Shown: positions 22,403-34,289, counted from the first letter of the stretch. The stretch is DNA of 64,000 nucleotides from Chionoecetes opilio (GCA_016584305.1 JACEEZ010021684.1:73501-137500); one strand, 5' to 3'. Translations and numbers: made by a program. The notes: a model not told the origin generated them from the letters alone.

Positions 22403-23894
22403 CGCCAAATGAAAAGCTATTTCCTTTCACTACGGATGCCCCCCAAGTTCTTGACAATTGGGCCCTAGCATGAAGAAAAGGGAAAATTATTTTGCAGATG
22501 GATGAGGAATTTTGTTTACTACTCTCCAGTTCCGTGAACAAATAATGCCAAAGCTATGCAGAAGGGCCCGGTTTGCACTGCCCATGTCTGATGTAACAGC
22601 CCTAACATGTAAACCAATACCCTTTGCTCGTGTTACTATTTCCAGAACAACAGGTTTTAAAGTTTCCCCCTTGACACTGTTTCCAGTAAAATAGTATGCC
22701 ACTATCTGTTTGCACCTTGTAGTAATTCCCCCTAGCATGAACACAAGTGCATGAGTTGCTGTACCACTGTGATCAGGAAGTGTTACGTCACCCCTCAAAC
22801 AGATTGACGATCGGTCGTACTGGAGACCCGCTGGAATGCACATTTCATCTAAAATTAAGCAACACTCCCTCTCTTCTGGTTTCATTGCAGTAACCTTTAT
22901 TTGTAAAAATGAAAACACTTCTTCTAATATACCGGGTTCCATACTAACACACTCAAGTCTTCTCCTCAGTGACCGAAGGGAAGGTAGGGGCTGCTTGTGT
23001 GGCAAAAGCAAATGAGAATGTTGAGATTGAATGTTGAGAAAAACCTGTTGACCCACAAGCAAACCTCAGCTGAAGGCCCTTCTTAACGGTCTCATTTGAC
23101 CACTTCATTCCTCTGCTATAACCACCCTGACTGCCACGACCGAGACTAGCAAGCTGGTCCTTGTTAAAGACCATTGTCATACTATTTTCTAAAGCTGTCT
23201 TTTCCTTTAAGGCTTGACATGTTTTATTTCGCTCCTTTACAACCTTTACTCTGAGATGTTTTATCGTCCTCATAAGTGCTGCTTCCCGTAACTCTCCAAT
23301 AGGGTTTATAGCAACAACTGTTTCTCTGTCTGTTCTCTCTGCTTTTTCTGTCACATTATATCTCCTGCTGTGCAATGCATCGCACTGTCTGCACCATTAT
23401 TTTCATCAGAGCTGCCGCCATCAGCATCAGGGATTAAGTTCTGCCGATCCTTTTCACCTGAAATGTGAAAAAGAAAATTTGTTTTGTTGTGGTGTACTGT
23501 GTGTGTGTGTAGCTACAGTAATACTTTTTATGTCCACTGCAAGTGCTAACACTAATATCCACACTGATATATAGAACAGTAATAAAAGGGTAAGAAAAAA
23601 ATTGAAGGTAGGCTTACCTTCATCAGACAATGATTGCAGTGTTTGTTGATTGTCATCAGCTGTAAATCTTGTGTACGAATGTTGTGCGTGTATTAGTTTG
23701 GCAGGAGGATCTATGGCTTCTGTGCCTGCTAGTGGTCTTATTTTGGGAGGCTTGCGTGGCATAGGTCTTGATTTAATGAACACAAACTTTGTTGGAACAG
23801 CAGTTGACTTGAGTCGTTTCAGGCCATCAGCTCTTCTAGATTCATACTGACTCTCCTCAAAGTGGTCCTGATAAGAGCATAAAAAACAGTGTTT

Positions 23895-23911
23895 CAATAT
23901 ATATAATACAG

Positions 23912-23984
<73 letters not shown>

Positions 23985-23990
23985 GGTATA
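23895..23990. repeat. AT microsatellite in intron 1
   Basis: Interrupted (AT)n of about 95 bases inside the large first intron of the P-element-like gene. It lies immediately before the SINE at 24003. Confidence 0.85.
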
Positions 23991-24002
23991 TGTGGTATAT
24001 AT

Positions 24003-24350
24003 GGAGGAGGCGGTGGCCAAGTGGTTAGCGTCTTGGAGTGCTGAACTCAATGTCCGAGTTCGAATCCTGCCGGAGGCAACTCTTTCAAGAGCCTGGTAAG
24101 GGAGCAGAAGTTCCCGAGTTCAAGTCTCACCAAGGAGCAACTGTCAAAGCCATCGTCGAGTGACCGAAGCAACCCACATGCAGCGTATACCTGTCTGCCG
24201 ATTGCAAGTGTGACGGTGGACTCTAGGGGCTGCATGCGCCTAACCTGGAGATCAAGAACATCATAGAAAAGGAGATCTTCACCTGAGATCACAGGTGTCA
24301 CTATAAAAATCCAGCCTGCGCCACCAACGGGCGAGTTCGACCAATATCAA
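24003..24350 (+). mobile_element. tRNA-derived SINE, copy 1
   Basis: The head ggaggaggcggtggccaagt resembles a Ser/Leu-type tRNA with a Pol III A box (tggccaagtgg, 24013-24023) and a B box (gagttcgaatcc, 24056-24067). The tail includes gatcacaggtgtcactataa and cagcctgcgccacca, shared with the copy at 38.7 kb. It sits in intron 1 of the P-element-like gene, in the opposite orientation, between two AT microsatellites. Confidence 0.75.
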
Positions 24351-24385
24351 GACTCCATATGCCTACAGGCGCTATAGGCTACAAC

Positions 24386-24463
<78 letters not shown>

Positions 24464-24680
24464 GTGATGGTGCCATCAACACCACCTTCAACACCACCAC
24501 CACCACCACCACCTCCTCCACCACCACCTCAACCACCACCACCATCACCACCACCACAATCACCACCACCACCACCACCACCACCACCACCTCTACCACA
24601 ATCACCACCTCAACCACCACCACCACCTCAACCACCACCACCACCTGAGGTGGTGGTCACCATCAGATGGTGGTGGTGAA
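24386..24680. repeat. AT and CCA/CCACCT microsatellites
   Basis: (AT)n at 24386-24461 is followed by ~180 bases of CCA-type triplets with CCT/TCA variants (24476-24645). The run ends in a short inverted patch (gaggtggtggtcaccatcag, then tggtggtgg). The proline-rich open frame here is only the triplet repeat. Confidence 0.9.
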
Positions 24681-24687
24681 AATTAAA

Positions 24688-24740
24688 TTATAGTTAATGA
24701 GATTTCCTATGTGTCCAAACTTTAGGGACACCCTGTACAG
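24688..24740 (-). repeat. Solo mariner-like terminal repeat
   Basis: On the minus strand this reads tacagggtgtccctaaagtt followed by tggacacataggaaatc, which resembles the ends of mariner-family elements. No partner end was found nearby. Confidence 0.4.
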
Positions 24741-25400
24741 GTACACAAGCAAAAAATTGTTGTACTTACCGAGCATATGTAGGCATTATTGTGCGGTCTC
24801 CATTTCTCACGTCTGACTTTAATTTCCCACTGTCGTCGTCTATCTGGATTTCTGGGAAATCTGTGCAGTATTTTACCCATCCCAGGTTGTAGTGCACAAC
24901 CCACTGCCACACAGCAGACCATAATAGAGTCAAGTACACATCGATGAACAACAGCACGTAGGAGTAGTTTGTAGCACTGAGGAGGGAGAGTGAGAGCTGA
25001 CTGAGGGGCAGTGTCCTGGGGCAGTGACAAAGCCGTCTCTATTACATACAGACGGCTTTGGCAGTGAGGGGAGAGCGAGAGGCAGCAGCTTCATAGAGGC
25101 AACATGGCACCTTGGAGTCACGTGACATGAACTGACCAATCACGCGAGACCTGATTTGTAGGAGCATGGCCAAACTCTCTACCTATCAATAACTGCGCTA
25201 CAGTGGTAAGCAAGGTGGGATAGGAGACATCATAGACCTTTGTACCACCTTGACCCCTCAATCCTCACCCCTGTACCTCTAAGGATAAGGAAACTGTATG
25301 AAAGAGTGCTAGTAAAAAGGTTGCAACTGTACCTGTAGGACAAGTCTTCCACACGGTACACCAAGACCAAGACCATCACGGCACCACACCGTCCGTCTCA

Positions 25401-25834
25401 AGGCCGAATCACACCATACCATCATGGTGACACGGCACCGTCTTATCACATCCGTTATAATTTCTTACATTCAAACAAATAGACGTGTTACACTAAACGG
25501 TGCGCCGCCGTCACGGCTCCAATACATCACCGTTCTGTCATGTAACGGTTTCTGGGGAAGAATATTTTAACGTAATGAGACTGTGCCGTGCTGATAATTG
25601 TCGTTTTCTCAAGGCTTTATGTACCCAAAACAGTGTCTGTTAGAGTTCAACTCCTCTTCTTTATCCAACAGAAGTGCTATTAATGCAAATTTATTCAACC
25701 ATAACCTCTGAGGCACCATGTCTGCTTAGAGGGTGAGCAGGAACTGCCTAAAATGACGGAACCATGACGAATAGTGTGAATACAAGGCACGGCTGACGGA
25801 ACGCTGCCGTGATTTCAGAGTGTGAACCAGCCTT
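25401..25834. mobile_element. MITE with imperfect TIRs inside a LINE 3' end
   Basis: The left end aggccgaatcacaccatacc plus atcatggtgacacggcaccg and the right end (reverse complement aaggctggttcacactctga, then atcacggcagcgttccgtca) are imperfect inverted repeats. Sequence on either side (ccgtccgtctca and cacctgtaccttcctgaaga) together resembles LINE positions 1470-1505, so the MITE appears to have landed in a LINE copy. The TIR style is hAT-like, but no clear 8-bp duplication was seen. Confidence 0.5.
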
Positions 25835-25965
25835 CACCTGTACCTTCCTGAAGAAGACTAATCAACCCTCGCGACTGTAATAGATTCATAGGTGTAAACC
25901 AGGGCAAATATCATCGATCCCGACAACGGGCCCTTCAACAATTACAACAATAACAAGGTAGAGAT
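25835..25965 (+). mobile_element. 3' end of the RNase H LINE family
   Basis: The run cttcctgaagaagactaatc, accagggcaaatat, gggcccttcaacaattacaa parallels 1490-1590. It is a 3' terminal fragment of the same family as the element at the window start. Confidence 0.65.
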
Positions 25966-26191
25966 GGTTACCTTACAGTGTTACCTAAATATCTTCGTGA
26001 ATTTTTGTTATTGGACAACCACCGATTTCGATGCCGAAACTTAAGTCCTCCTGAATAGTTTTGATGTGTTTTGAATTAATCTGGCTCTCGTTTTTGTCGG
26101 AAATCAATGTTTGTTTATATGTATGTGTGTGGGGGGGCGGCAACCTCCGATCAACCTCCCCCCGAGCAAGTATATGTCTGCATATTCACTT

Positions 26192-26352
26192 GTACACTCA
26201 AGCTGGATATTCCTGAACCCCGAACCTGTCCTTTTTGCACTCAACTTTCCACCTTCTTCTGATCCCAGCTGGATTAACGTAGCGGCATTTTGAGGGTGGT
26301 GGCGGGATTAGTGGAAGGAGATTAACTCAAATATTTCATACCTGCTATACAC
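26192..26352 (+). repeat. Left arm of a 3.8-kb inverted repeat
   Basis: Reverse complement of 29846-30006 over about 160 bases with very few differences (for example aagctggatattcctgaacc and ggcattttgagggtggtggc). A CT microsatellite follows at once (26349-26480), mirrored by the GA run before the right arm. Confidence 0.8.
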
Positions 26353-26514
26353 TCTCTCTCTCTCTCTTATTCTTGCTTTCCCTCCTCCACCATCCTGTCT
26401 CTCTTCTCTCTCTCTCTCTCTTATTCTTGCTTTCCCTCCTCCACCATCTTGTCTCTCTTCTCTCTCTCTCTCTTTATTTTATTGTTCCTCCTCCACCATC
26501 CTTTATCTCTCTCT

Positions 26515-26605
26515 CTTACTTTCATTCTTCATTCAAGTGAGGCATCTTTCATTCAAGTGAGGCATCTTTCATTCAAGTGAGGCATCTTTCATTCAAGTGA
26601 GGCAT
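26515..26605. repeat. Tandem repeat of a 20-base unit, four copies
   Basis: Four head-to-tail copies of cattcaagtgaggcatcttt, the last diverging after gaggcat. It lies just after CT-rich microsatellites. Confidence 0.85.
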
Positions 26606-26977
26606 GAGCCCTCAGCCGCCCTCAGCTGACCTGACCCTTCGTGCCCTCGCCACCTGCTACCTTACCTGACCCCTCCTTTCCTTGAGGCTTGAAGTCAGGT
26701 GACACACACACACACACACACACACAGACAGAGTGTGTGTGCTTGTGAAAGAAAGATTATTGTATGCTTTTTGAAAGTTTTCGAAAGGAAGGGGAGGAAT
26801 CACTGATCTATATAACATGGATCGCGGAAGCCTGGCTCAGCACTGGTTCCAACTGTCCGCCATCTTGTCGTAACCAAAACAAAGCCTTGTTTCTGCGGCT
26901 CGCGTTGCTGTCTATCTGGTGTTATCGCCTCGTCATGCCAAGTTGTGCTTGCTGTCTGGCTGTGTTATCACCTCGTC

Positions 26978-27046
26978 ATGCCAAGCTGTGCTGCTATGTC
27001 CTGTACAAACAGACCAGGACCTGGAAGTGGCAAATCTTTCCAACCT
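26978..27046 (+). CDS. Possible THAP-domain first exon
   Basis: The start ATG at 26978 opens MPSCAAMSCTNRPG...GKSFQP, which has the N-terminal CxxxxC layout of THAP domains and stops at a GTGAGT donor (27047), where many THAP genes place an intron. A second, partly duplicated start (atgccaagttgtgcttgctg) lies 42 bases upstream. The putative intron opens with a long CA repeat. No continuation (the HRFP or CxxH part) was found downstream, so this is a single-exon candidate, perhaps from another P-element-like copy. Confidence 0.4.
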
Positions 27047-27055
27047 GTGAGTAAC

Positions 27056-27305
27056 ACCACACACACACCACACACACACACACAACACACACGCACCCAA
27101 CACACACACACACACACACCACACACACACACACACACACCCACACACACAACACCCACCCACCCAACCACAACACACACACGCCCCACCCACCACCCAC
27201 CACACACACGCACCCCACCACACATACGCACGCACCCACCACACACCCACCCACCACACACCCAGACACCCACACCCACACCACACACACACCCACACCC
27301 ACTCC
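27056..27305. repeat. CA/CCA microsatellite
   Basis: About 250 bases of cac/acacac with ccacc interruptions. It produces open frames on both strands that are repeat artefacts. Confidence 0.9.
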
Positions 27306-27489
27306 CCACCCAGCCCATCCACTCTTAATCCATCTACCCACTCCAGTCATCCACCTACTAGTTAAAAAAAAATATAGGTGGATATGGTATACTTTTTTTT
27401 ATATAGGTAGATATAGATATAAGTATATTTTTTTATACTTGTTAACAATTAGGTATCATAACCGCACTCAGGTCTGTTTCCGTTCCGCG

Positions 27490-27810
27490 CGCTTCCTAAT
27501 AAGCGGTGCTTGTTCTAATGGAGATAGCTTTATTTTGCGAAGAAAAAAAAAAGGAAAAAAAAGTATACCTTGTGGTTAAAGTTAGGTTAGGTTTCATTAC
27601 AACCTATAAGGTTAGGTTAGGTTTCATTAAAACCTTTAAGGTTAGGTTAGGTTTCATTAAAACCTATAAGGTTAGGTTAGGTTTCATTAATATTATTTTT
27701 TTTGGGGGGGTGGTTGCGCAAAATAAAACTATCTCCATTGCAACAAGCACTATTGTAGGCCAAGAAAAAATAGTTGATGTCTCTTAAAACGACCGCGAAA
27801 CTCGTCCATT
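27490..27810. mobile_element. MITE of the ATGGACGAG family with 32-base internal tandem repeat
   Basis: The left end ggtgcttgttctaatggaga is partly truncated. The right end is complete (aaataaaactatctccattg, caagcactattgtaggccaa, gatgtctcttaaaacgaccg, aaactcgtccattatta). Between them are four copies of ggttaggtttcattaaaacc with taaggtta spacers. Confidence 0.7.
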
Positions 27811-27824
27811 ATTACCAAAAGTTG

Positions 27825-27955
27825 TTTCGTAGTCTAAATGAAACCATAGTCGTTTCGTACACTCAGCTCAGAGTTGAACTTACTACTAGAGTTACGAAAC
27901 GACACCAGGTATGTACGAAAATACCCAAAATCAGTATACGAAACTAACTACTTTC
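27825..27955. repeat. Partial copy of the GTTTCGTACAC element
   Basis: Matches 3535-3670 (gttgtttcgtagtctaaatg, gtcgtttcgtacactcagct, gttacgaaacgacaccaggt). The outer inverted ends present in the 3.5-kb copy are missing. Confidence 0.65.
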
Positions 27956-28225
27956 AATTCAATATACCTAATTAAGAAAGGTTTTTTGATTAGGCCAAAG
28001 GTTTTGATTAATTTAAACTTCCTGTAATCCCCGAGAGTAGCTTCTATGGACCACTGTGGCTCGCGCCGTACCCGTGGCGGGCCGGCGGTACGGGGCTAGC
28101 GCCGTTATAGTGGACGAGAACTGCGCGTTCCGCTCATTAGGTCAGACACACACACACTCGGTGGTTCGCTCATTAGGTCTGTACACTGCACTCTTAGCCT
28201 CTCACTTTACCACATACACCACACC

Positions 28226-28372
28226 TGTCACTACACACTTGTACGGCCTCGCAACACACCTGTCACTACACACCTGTACGGCCTCGCAACACACCTGTCA
28301 CTACACACCTGTACGGCCTCGCAACACACCTGTCACTACACACCTGTACGGCCTCGCAACACACCTGTTGTC
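28226..28372. repeat. Minisatellite, 35-base unit, about four copies
   Basis: The unit ctgtcactacacacctgtac plus ggcctcgcaacacac is repeated in tandem with almost no divergence, which indicates recent expansion. Confidence 0.9.
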
Positions 28373-28587
28373 TGTGTATCACCGTAAATAAATGACTTGG
28401 AAGGTTCGACGATGCACTAGGTTGGAAGTTTAGTAGTAGTAGGTGTTAATAGTAGTTGTAGGTGGTAATAGTAGTAGTAGGTGGTAATATAGGCTATCAC
28501 ATGCCAGCAGCCAACACCCAGCCACTGCCTGGCCGGCCCATGTATTTGTTTTGGTTATTTCAAGATGGCGGCTGGTGACTTCAGTAT

Positions 28588-29085
28588 AAGCGCATTTTCG
28601 CGGCCGCTCTGGCCCGGTCTGGACTGGGCTAGTCCCGGGCGGCCACTGTTTTTACGAGGCAGTTTAGACCGGGCTGGAACGGACTGGGCCGGGCTGAGCC
28701 AGCGACCAGGACCAGGTTGGACCAGTGTGGCGAGAACTGGCGCTTGCGCACTACAGTCAGCGGGGAAGGCGACCAGGAGCTTCTCGTGCTGCTGATAAGA
28801 CATGAAACACCATGATGGTCGATCATAAGACTATAGTATCACAAGCGTGGTAGTTGTAAAGTCTTCAGCACAGGTTAAAAGGCGGACGACAAAAAGGATA
28901 TTGACAAGATGGACGCCTGCCGCCTCCACAGTTCAGTTCAGTACCGCCCACTCGATCCCCCAGCCAATAGGAACGACGAATGGGACGGGGCCAGTCTCGA
29001 TGTATTTTCGCGACCATCAGTCCACCCTGACCCGGTCCGGACTGGACTGAACCAGGGCGGTGAACGTCACGAAAATGCGCTATAT
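28588..29085. mobile_element. GC-rich MITE-like element with TIRs
   Basis: The left end agcgcattttcgcggccgct and the right end (reverse complement agcgcattttcgtgacgttc) are inverted repeats bordered by tata on both sides. The interior has repeated cggtctggactgggc-like phrases near the left end and their inverse near the right. The plus-strand open frame shows no known motif. Confidence 0.45.
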
Positions 29086-29107
29086 CTCGGCCACAGCTAG
29101 CCCAGAT

Positions 29108-29137
29108 CCGCGATCCATGTTATATAGATCAGTGGGA
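29108..29137 (-). repeat. Perfect 28-base inverted match to 26808-26836
   Basis: The sequence tccgcgatccatgttatata plus gatcagtg is the reverse complement of the segment just upstream of the THAP-like exon. It adds an inner pair to the larger inverted structure. Confidence 0.7.
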
Positions 29138-29524
29138 GGAATACATAGGAATATAGGAAGGAGAAGGAAGAATATAAGAGGAGGCAGAGGAGGAGGAGGA
29201 GGGAGGAAAAGAAAATAGAATAAAAAGAGAGAAAAAAAGGGGGAGGAAGAGGGAAAGGAAGAAGACAAGAGAGAGAGAGAGAGAGAATTCTCTTTCCCAT
29301 CCTATTGGTGGACATGGAAGTGACCTCATTGATTGAATTAAGCCTGTAGTTGTAGCGGTAGTAGTAAGGGGGTGATGAATCTCATCCATACTTTCATAGT
29401 GTGGAAGGAAGGGGGAGGAAGGAGTAGAACCATAACCTCACCCTCACCTCTTCTGACCCCTCGAGATCCTTTAATGAGGGGATCAAGTCAGGTAACACAC
29501 GCACGCACACACACACACACACAC

Positions 29525-29665
29525 ACACATCATTAGAACACAAGAAAATAAGGAAGCTACAAGAGGCCGTGAGACCTACACGTGGTAGTTCCTGTTACAT
29601 AACACTACCTACATCCACCTTTCATCCCCATCCATGAACCTATTTAGTTTAGCCCCCTTTTTAAA
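29525..29665 (+). repeat. Dispersed decapod-type repeat, fragment
   Basis: The run agaacacaagaaaataagga, then gctacaagaggccgtgagac and catcc..catgaacc, matches the start of the longer copy at 34290-34760. I recall this repeat from decapod crustacean sequence. Confidence 0.5.
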
Positions 29666-29740
29666 GCTGTAATGACATAGCCAATATTAGCCAGTATATT
29701 ACATAGCCAGTATATATTTTCGTGAATATTTTCATCGTGT

Positions 29741-29741
<1 letters not shown>

Positions 29742-29828
<87 letters not shown>

Positions 29829-30006
29829 GTGAGTGAGTGAGAGAGTGTGTATAGCAGGTATGAAATATTTGAGTTAATCTCCTTCTACTAATCCCGCCAC
29901 CACCCTCAAAATGCCGCTACGTTAATCCAGCTGGGATCAGAAGAAGGGGGAAAGTTGAGTGCAAAAAGGACAGGTTCGGGGTTCAGGAATATCCAGCTTG
30001 AGTGTA
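29742..30006 (-). repeat. GA microsatellite and right arm of the 3.8-kb inverted repeat
   Basis: A long GA run (29742-29825) is followed by the arm 29846-30006, the reverse complement of 26192-26352. Confidence 0.8.
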
Positions 30007-31075
30007 CCTCTATCAGGGCTATAAATTTCAAAATTTTCAAAGACCAATGTGCCGAAACCTTTTTTAAATTTTCCCGGGCGCTATGGGGCCGGGGTTATGT
30101 CACCTAAGCGGAACTTCTTTTTCCCCGGGCCCCCCCGTTGTGGAAATTATCACCAACCCCCCTCTCAATATTTTGTGAGTGGTGGGGCCTAGTCTTGTTC
30201 CCCCCCTTGTGAGGGTTATTTCCGCTCATCATAGGGGGTCTGGGAGTTATTATAATAATTATAATGGTAATGGGTATTTTTTGGGAAATTTTAAAAGTAA
30301 AGAAACTAGGGAAAATAAAAAATGAATTTTTCCCGGGTTAAAAAGCTTTTGCCCAAAATTTGAAACGGTCATGGGCCCCGTCTTTTAAATTTGCACCAAT
30401 TTGGCGGCCACCTGCTTGCTACCGAAGGTGACATTTTAATTTGTTGGCCGCTCCCCGCTGACCCAGGAGTTTTAGTACACTGCGAGCCCTGAAAACAACA
30501 TTCTTTTAAATATAACGTATTTTATATATAAGACCTTCCAGTCCCAGGTCAGCGGTTCGAGTTCGCCTTTTTTCGTGCTGACGTGGTGGCGCTTTTTATA
30601 GCTAACCTTTTAGTTGGGGGTACTTGCAAAGTGTTAGATAGGATGAAAATTTCTTATTTTCCCCCCTCACGGGGTTAACTCCTTTTTCGATTTTTGAAGA
30701 GATTTGTACATACGTTTTATTTTGTAATAAAGTGTTTAAAACAAAGGAGTGTTAAAAACGACACTGATTATATTCGCCCCGTCGTGGATAAAATTTGGGG
30801 TAAAAACCTCCTACGCCATAAAAAATAACTCCACCTTGCCCTTCACGGGGGCCTCGATCCGACTGACCCCTTCGGATCATAGAAGGCAGTATTGATTAAA
30901 ACCCACACGATTCAAACACTATCCACCGAAAGATCTAGTTAGTTTACTAGTTGGGGTATTTTGTGGGATGAAAGACGATGGGTTTGTATAGGTAAGACTC
31001 AAAAATTTAAAAATATGTATTGAAAAAAATTCCCACAAAAATATCCAATCCCCCCACCGTATTCAAGTATTGGGC
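30007..31075. other. Unassigned homopolymer-stretched sequence
   Basis: Runs of c, g, t and a are unusually long and no coding frame survives. Two places look like decayed tRNA-type B boxes (ggttcgagttc at about 30552 and an inverted ggatcgaggcc at about 30850), so SINE remnants are possible. Confidence 0.35.
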
Positions 31076-31169
31076 AGACAGAGAGAGAGAGAGAGAGAGA
31101 GAGGGGGAGAAAAAAAAAAAAAATAGACAGACAGAGACAAAAAAAAAAAGAAAATGACAGACGACAGAC

Positions 31170-31218
<49 letters not shown>

Positions 31219-33765
31219 GAAGAGAAGAAGAGAGAGAGAAGAGAAAAAAGAGAAGGAAAAAGAGAAAGATTTTAGAAAAGAAGGAAAAGAGGAAGGGGGG
31301 GGGGGATGAGGAAAAAAGAATGAAGGGGGAAAAGAAGAAAAAAGAAGAAAGAAAAGACAGACAGACAGACACAGACAGAAAAAGGACACAGACAGACAGA
31401 AAAAGGCAACACAGACGAAGGGACAGACACAGACAGACAGACAGACAGAAAAACAGACCAGAAAGAAGCAGACAGACACAGACGACAAAAACAGACCAGA
31501 CAGAAGACGACACAGACAGACAGACGGGACACAGACACAGACACAGAAGACAGCCCAGACAAGACACAGACAGACAGGACAGACACGGGACAGAAGAAGA
31601 AGAAAAAGACACAGACGGGAAAAAAGACAGACAGACAGAAGACCAGACACAGACACAACAGACAGAAGACGACAGAAAAAAATGACAGACAGACCCCCAG
31701 ACAGACAGACGACACGACAGACAGACACAGACAGACAGAAAACAGACAGACGGACAGACAGACAAGACACAGAACAGACAAAAAGACAGAAAGAAATAGA
31801 AGAAGACAAGCCCAGACAGCAGACACAAAAGGACAGACACCAGACAGACGAAGACAGACACAAGAAGAAGCAACGACAGACAGACAGAACAGACCAACAG
31901 ACAGACAGAAAAAATAGACAGACAGACAGACAGACAGAAGACAGACAGAACACGACAGACAAAAAAGAAGACAGACAGACAAAAAGAATAGACAGACAGA
32001 CACAAAAACGAAAAGACCGACAGACAAGAAGAGACAGACAGACAGAAGAACAAACAGACAGACAGACACAGACAGAAGACACAGACAACGAAGACAAGGA
32101 CGGGGACAGACAAAGAAGCAGACAGACAAAGACAACAGAAAAAGACACAGACAGACAGAAAACAGACAAAGACAGACAGAAAAAGACACAGAAGACAGAC
32201 AGACAGACACAGAACGCCACAGACAGACAGACAGACACAGACAGACAGAACAGACACAAAAGAAGAAGACAGACCGACACAGACACAGACAGACAGACAC
32301 AGACAAAAGAAAGACGACAGACAGAAGACAGACAGACACAGACACAGACAGACACGACACAGCCCAGAAGAAGACAGACACAAACAGACAGACAGACGAC
32401 AGCCCCCACAGACAGAAAAAAAGAAAAAACCAGACAAAAAGACGGGAAAACGACAGAAGACAGACAGACACGGGGACACAAGACAGACAGACGACAGCAA
32501 AAAAAATAGACGACAGACAAAGACAGACAGACGAAAACCACAGACAGACACAGACAGAAGACACAGACAGAAGAAGACAACACAGACACAACACAGAAGA
32601 AGACAGAAAAAAATGACGGGGCCAACAAAAAGACAGACAGACAGACAAACAGAAGAACAAAACAGACAGACAGCGACACAGAGACAGACAGACAGAAAAA
32701 AAGACAGACACACCAGACGACAGACAGAAAGAAAAGACAGACGACGACAGACAGAGTAGAAGCAGACCAGCCCACGACACAGACAACGGGACAGACAGAC
32801 GAAAGAAATAGACGACAGAAAACAGGGACAACAGACAGACAGACAGAAGAAACAGACAGAAGACGACAAGACGACAGAAGAACAGACGACAGACACGGGC
32901 AGACAGACAGACACAGACAGAAGAAAAAGACAGACAAAACAGACAGACACAGAGACAGACGGGACAGAAGAAGACGACAACAGACACAGACAGACAGACA
33001 GAAAAAATAGACAGACGGGACACAGACAGCCCCGACAGACAGACAAGAAAAAGACAGCGGGGACAACACAGACAGACAGACGACACAGACAGACAGACAC
33101 AGACAGAAGAAGAAAAAAAAGCGACACAACAGACAGACAGACAGACACAGAACAGCAGACAGACAGAAAGAAAAAGGACAGACAGACACAGAGACAGACA
33201 GAAGACGGGACAGACGGGACAGACAAGACAAGACAACAACAGAAAGAAAAGAAGACAGACAGACAGAAAGATGGACAGACAGACACAGACACAGAAAACG
33301 GGACGACAGACAGCGGGAAAAGAAAGAAAAGACGACAAAACAGCAGACAGACAGACAGACAAAAGGGGAAAGACAGACAACAACGGGAAAGGGACAACAG
33401 ACAGACAGACAGACAGAGACAGACGGACAGACAACAAGACACAGACACAGAACAGACAGACAGAAACAGACAGACAGACAGACAGAAAGAAAAGACAGAC
33501 AGACACAGACAGACGATGCAAGATGAAAAAAGCAGACGATAGAAGAGAGACAAAATGAAGGCAGAGAGAATAAGGACAGACAGAAAAGAAGACAGACAGA
33601 CAGACGGGACAGACGGGGACAGACGAAAGAAGAGACAGACGACAGACAGAAGATAGACGGAAGAAGAGAGAGACAGAAGACAGACAGGAGAAGAAAAAGG
33701 GAAGAAGAGAAGACAGAAGCAAAAGAGAGACAACAGACAGAAAGAAAAAGGAGGACAGAGAAAGT
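31076..33765. repeat. AGAC tetranucleotide array, copy 2
   Basis: About 2.7 kb of AGAC/ACAG repeats with more interruptions than copy 1. It starts with GA-rich and GAAA-rich stretches (31080-31360). The 700-950-codon minus-strand open frames (Cys-Leu-Ser-Val) are artefacts of the repeat. Confidence 0.9.
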
Positions 33766-34262
33766 CGCAATCGTCCCGTGCTCGCCCCTTCCCCAGCCAC
33801 CAAGATGGTCGCCCCCAAAACAAAAGACGCGACAATATTAAAATTGGACGATGACGCCGTATTATCATCTAAAAACCCCAAATACCTAAAACGCGTGGTA
33901 CATTATACACTCCCCCCTTTATACGCGTATTAAACCTTTGTTCCCTTAATTAAGGGTTAAAAGGGTTATGTAAAGAGTTTTGTAGCTCCATAGCAGGGTG
34001 TTTTGGTGGGTTTTGTGGGAATTTTATCGGTTTGGTGGGATTTTGGGGATTTGTGGGTTTTTGGTGAGGGGGGGGGAAGGAAATTGTCCGAATTCCCTTT
34101 TTGTGACTTCAAACGCACACAACAGAATGCCGGTGTGTGCAGGAAAGGCCCGCGCGAAAATCGCCCCGGGGAAAGCTTATTTAACCAAAAAAAACCCAAA
34201 AACCAACCCAAAAAACCCTATCCAAAACCTAACGAACCAACAGCCCTAAACAAATTAAATAA
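33766..34262. repeat. Block B flank, copy 2
   Basis: Matches 10600-11000 in order: gaaagtcgcaatcgtcccgt, gatgacgccgtattatcatc, acgcgtggtacattatacac and ttttggtggg. The array and this flank are therefore duplicated together. Confidence 0.7.
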
Positions 34263-34289
34263 AACTTAAATTAACAGAAAAACTATTGG

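Larger units (their letters stand above)
22403..24922 (-). pseudogene. THAP/P-element transposase gene, three exons, truncated
   Basis: Exon 1 (24922 down to 24770) encodes a THAP zinc finger: MVCCVAVGC...LHRFPRNPDRRRQW...WRPHNNAYICS, with the final CxxH completed by DHF in exon 2. Donor GTAAGT is at 24769. Exon 2 (23867-23618) has an acceptor cag before GAC and a donor GTAAGC. Exon 3 begins at 23457 after ttcag, and the phase matches exon 2. Exon 3 carries PLPSLRSLRRRLE, the LILDEM motif (first catalytic Asp), GHSGxATHALVFMLGGI-type residues and TSDMG (second Asp). It ends near 22410, before the last catalytic acid. Frameshifts occur near 23378 and 23045 and after 22490. Family: P-element/THAP9. 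It is most likely a dead transposon copy. Confidence 0.75.

Noticed and set aside
24359..24679. Proline-rich protein
   Set aside because: CCA/CCACCT triplet repeat next to an AT microsatellite, with no start context or conserved flank.
26933..27350. Cys/Val/Gly-rich and Thr/His/Pro-rich frames
   Set aside because: Translations of a CA/CCA microsatellite.
31007..33881. Open frames of 722-953 codons on the minus strand
   Set aside because: Same AGAC array artefact as at 9-10 kb.
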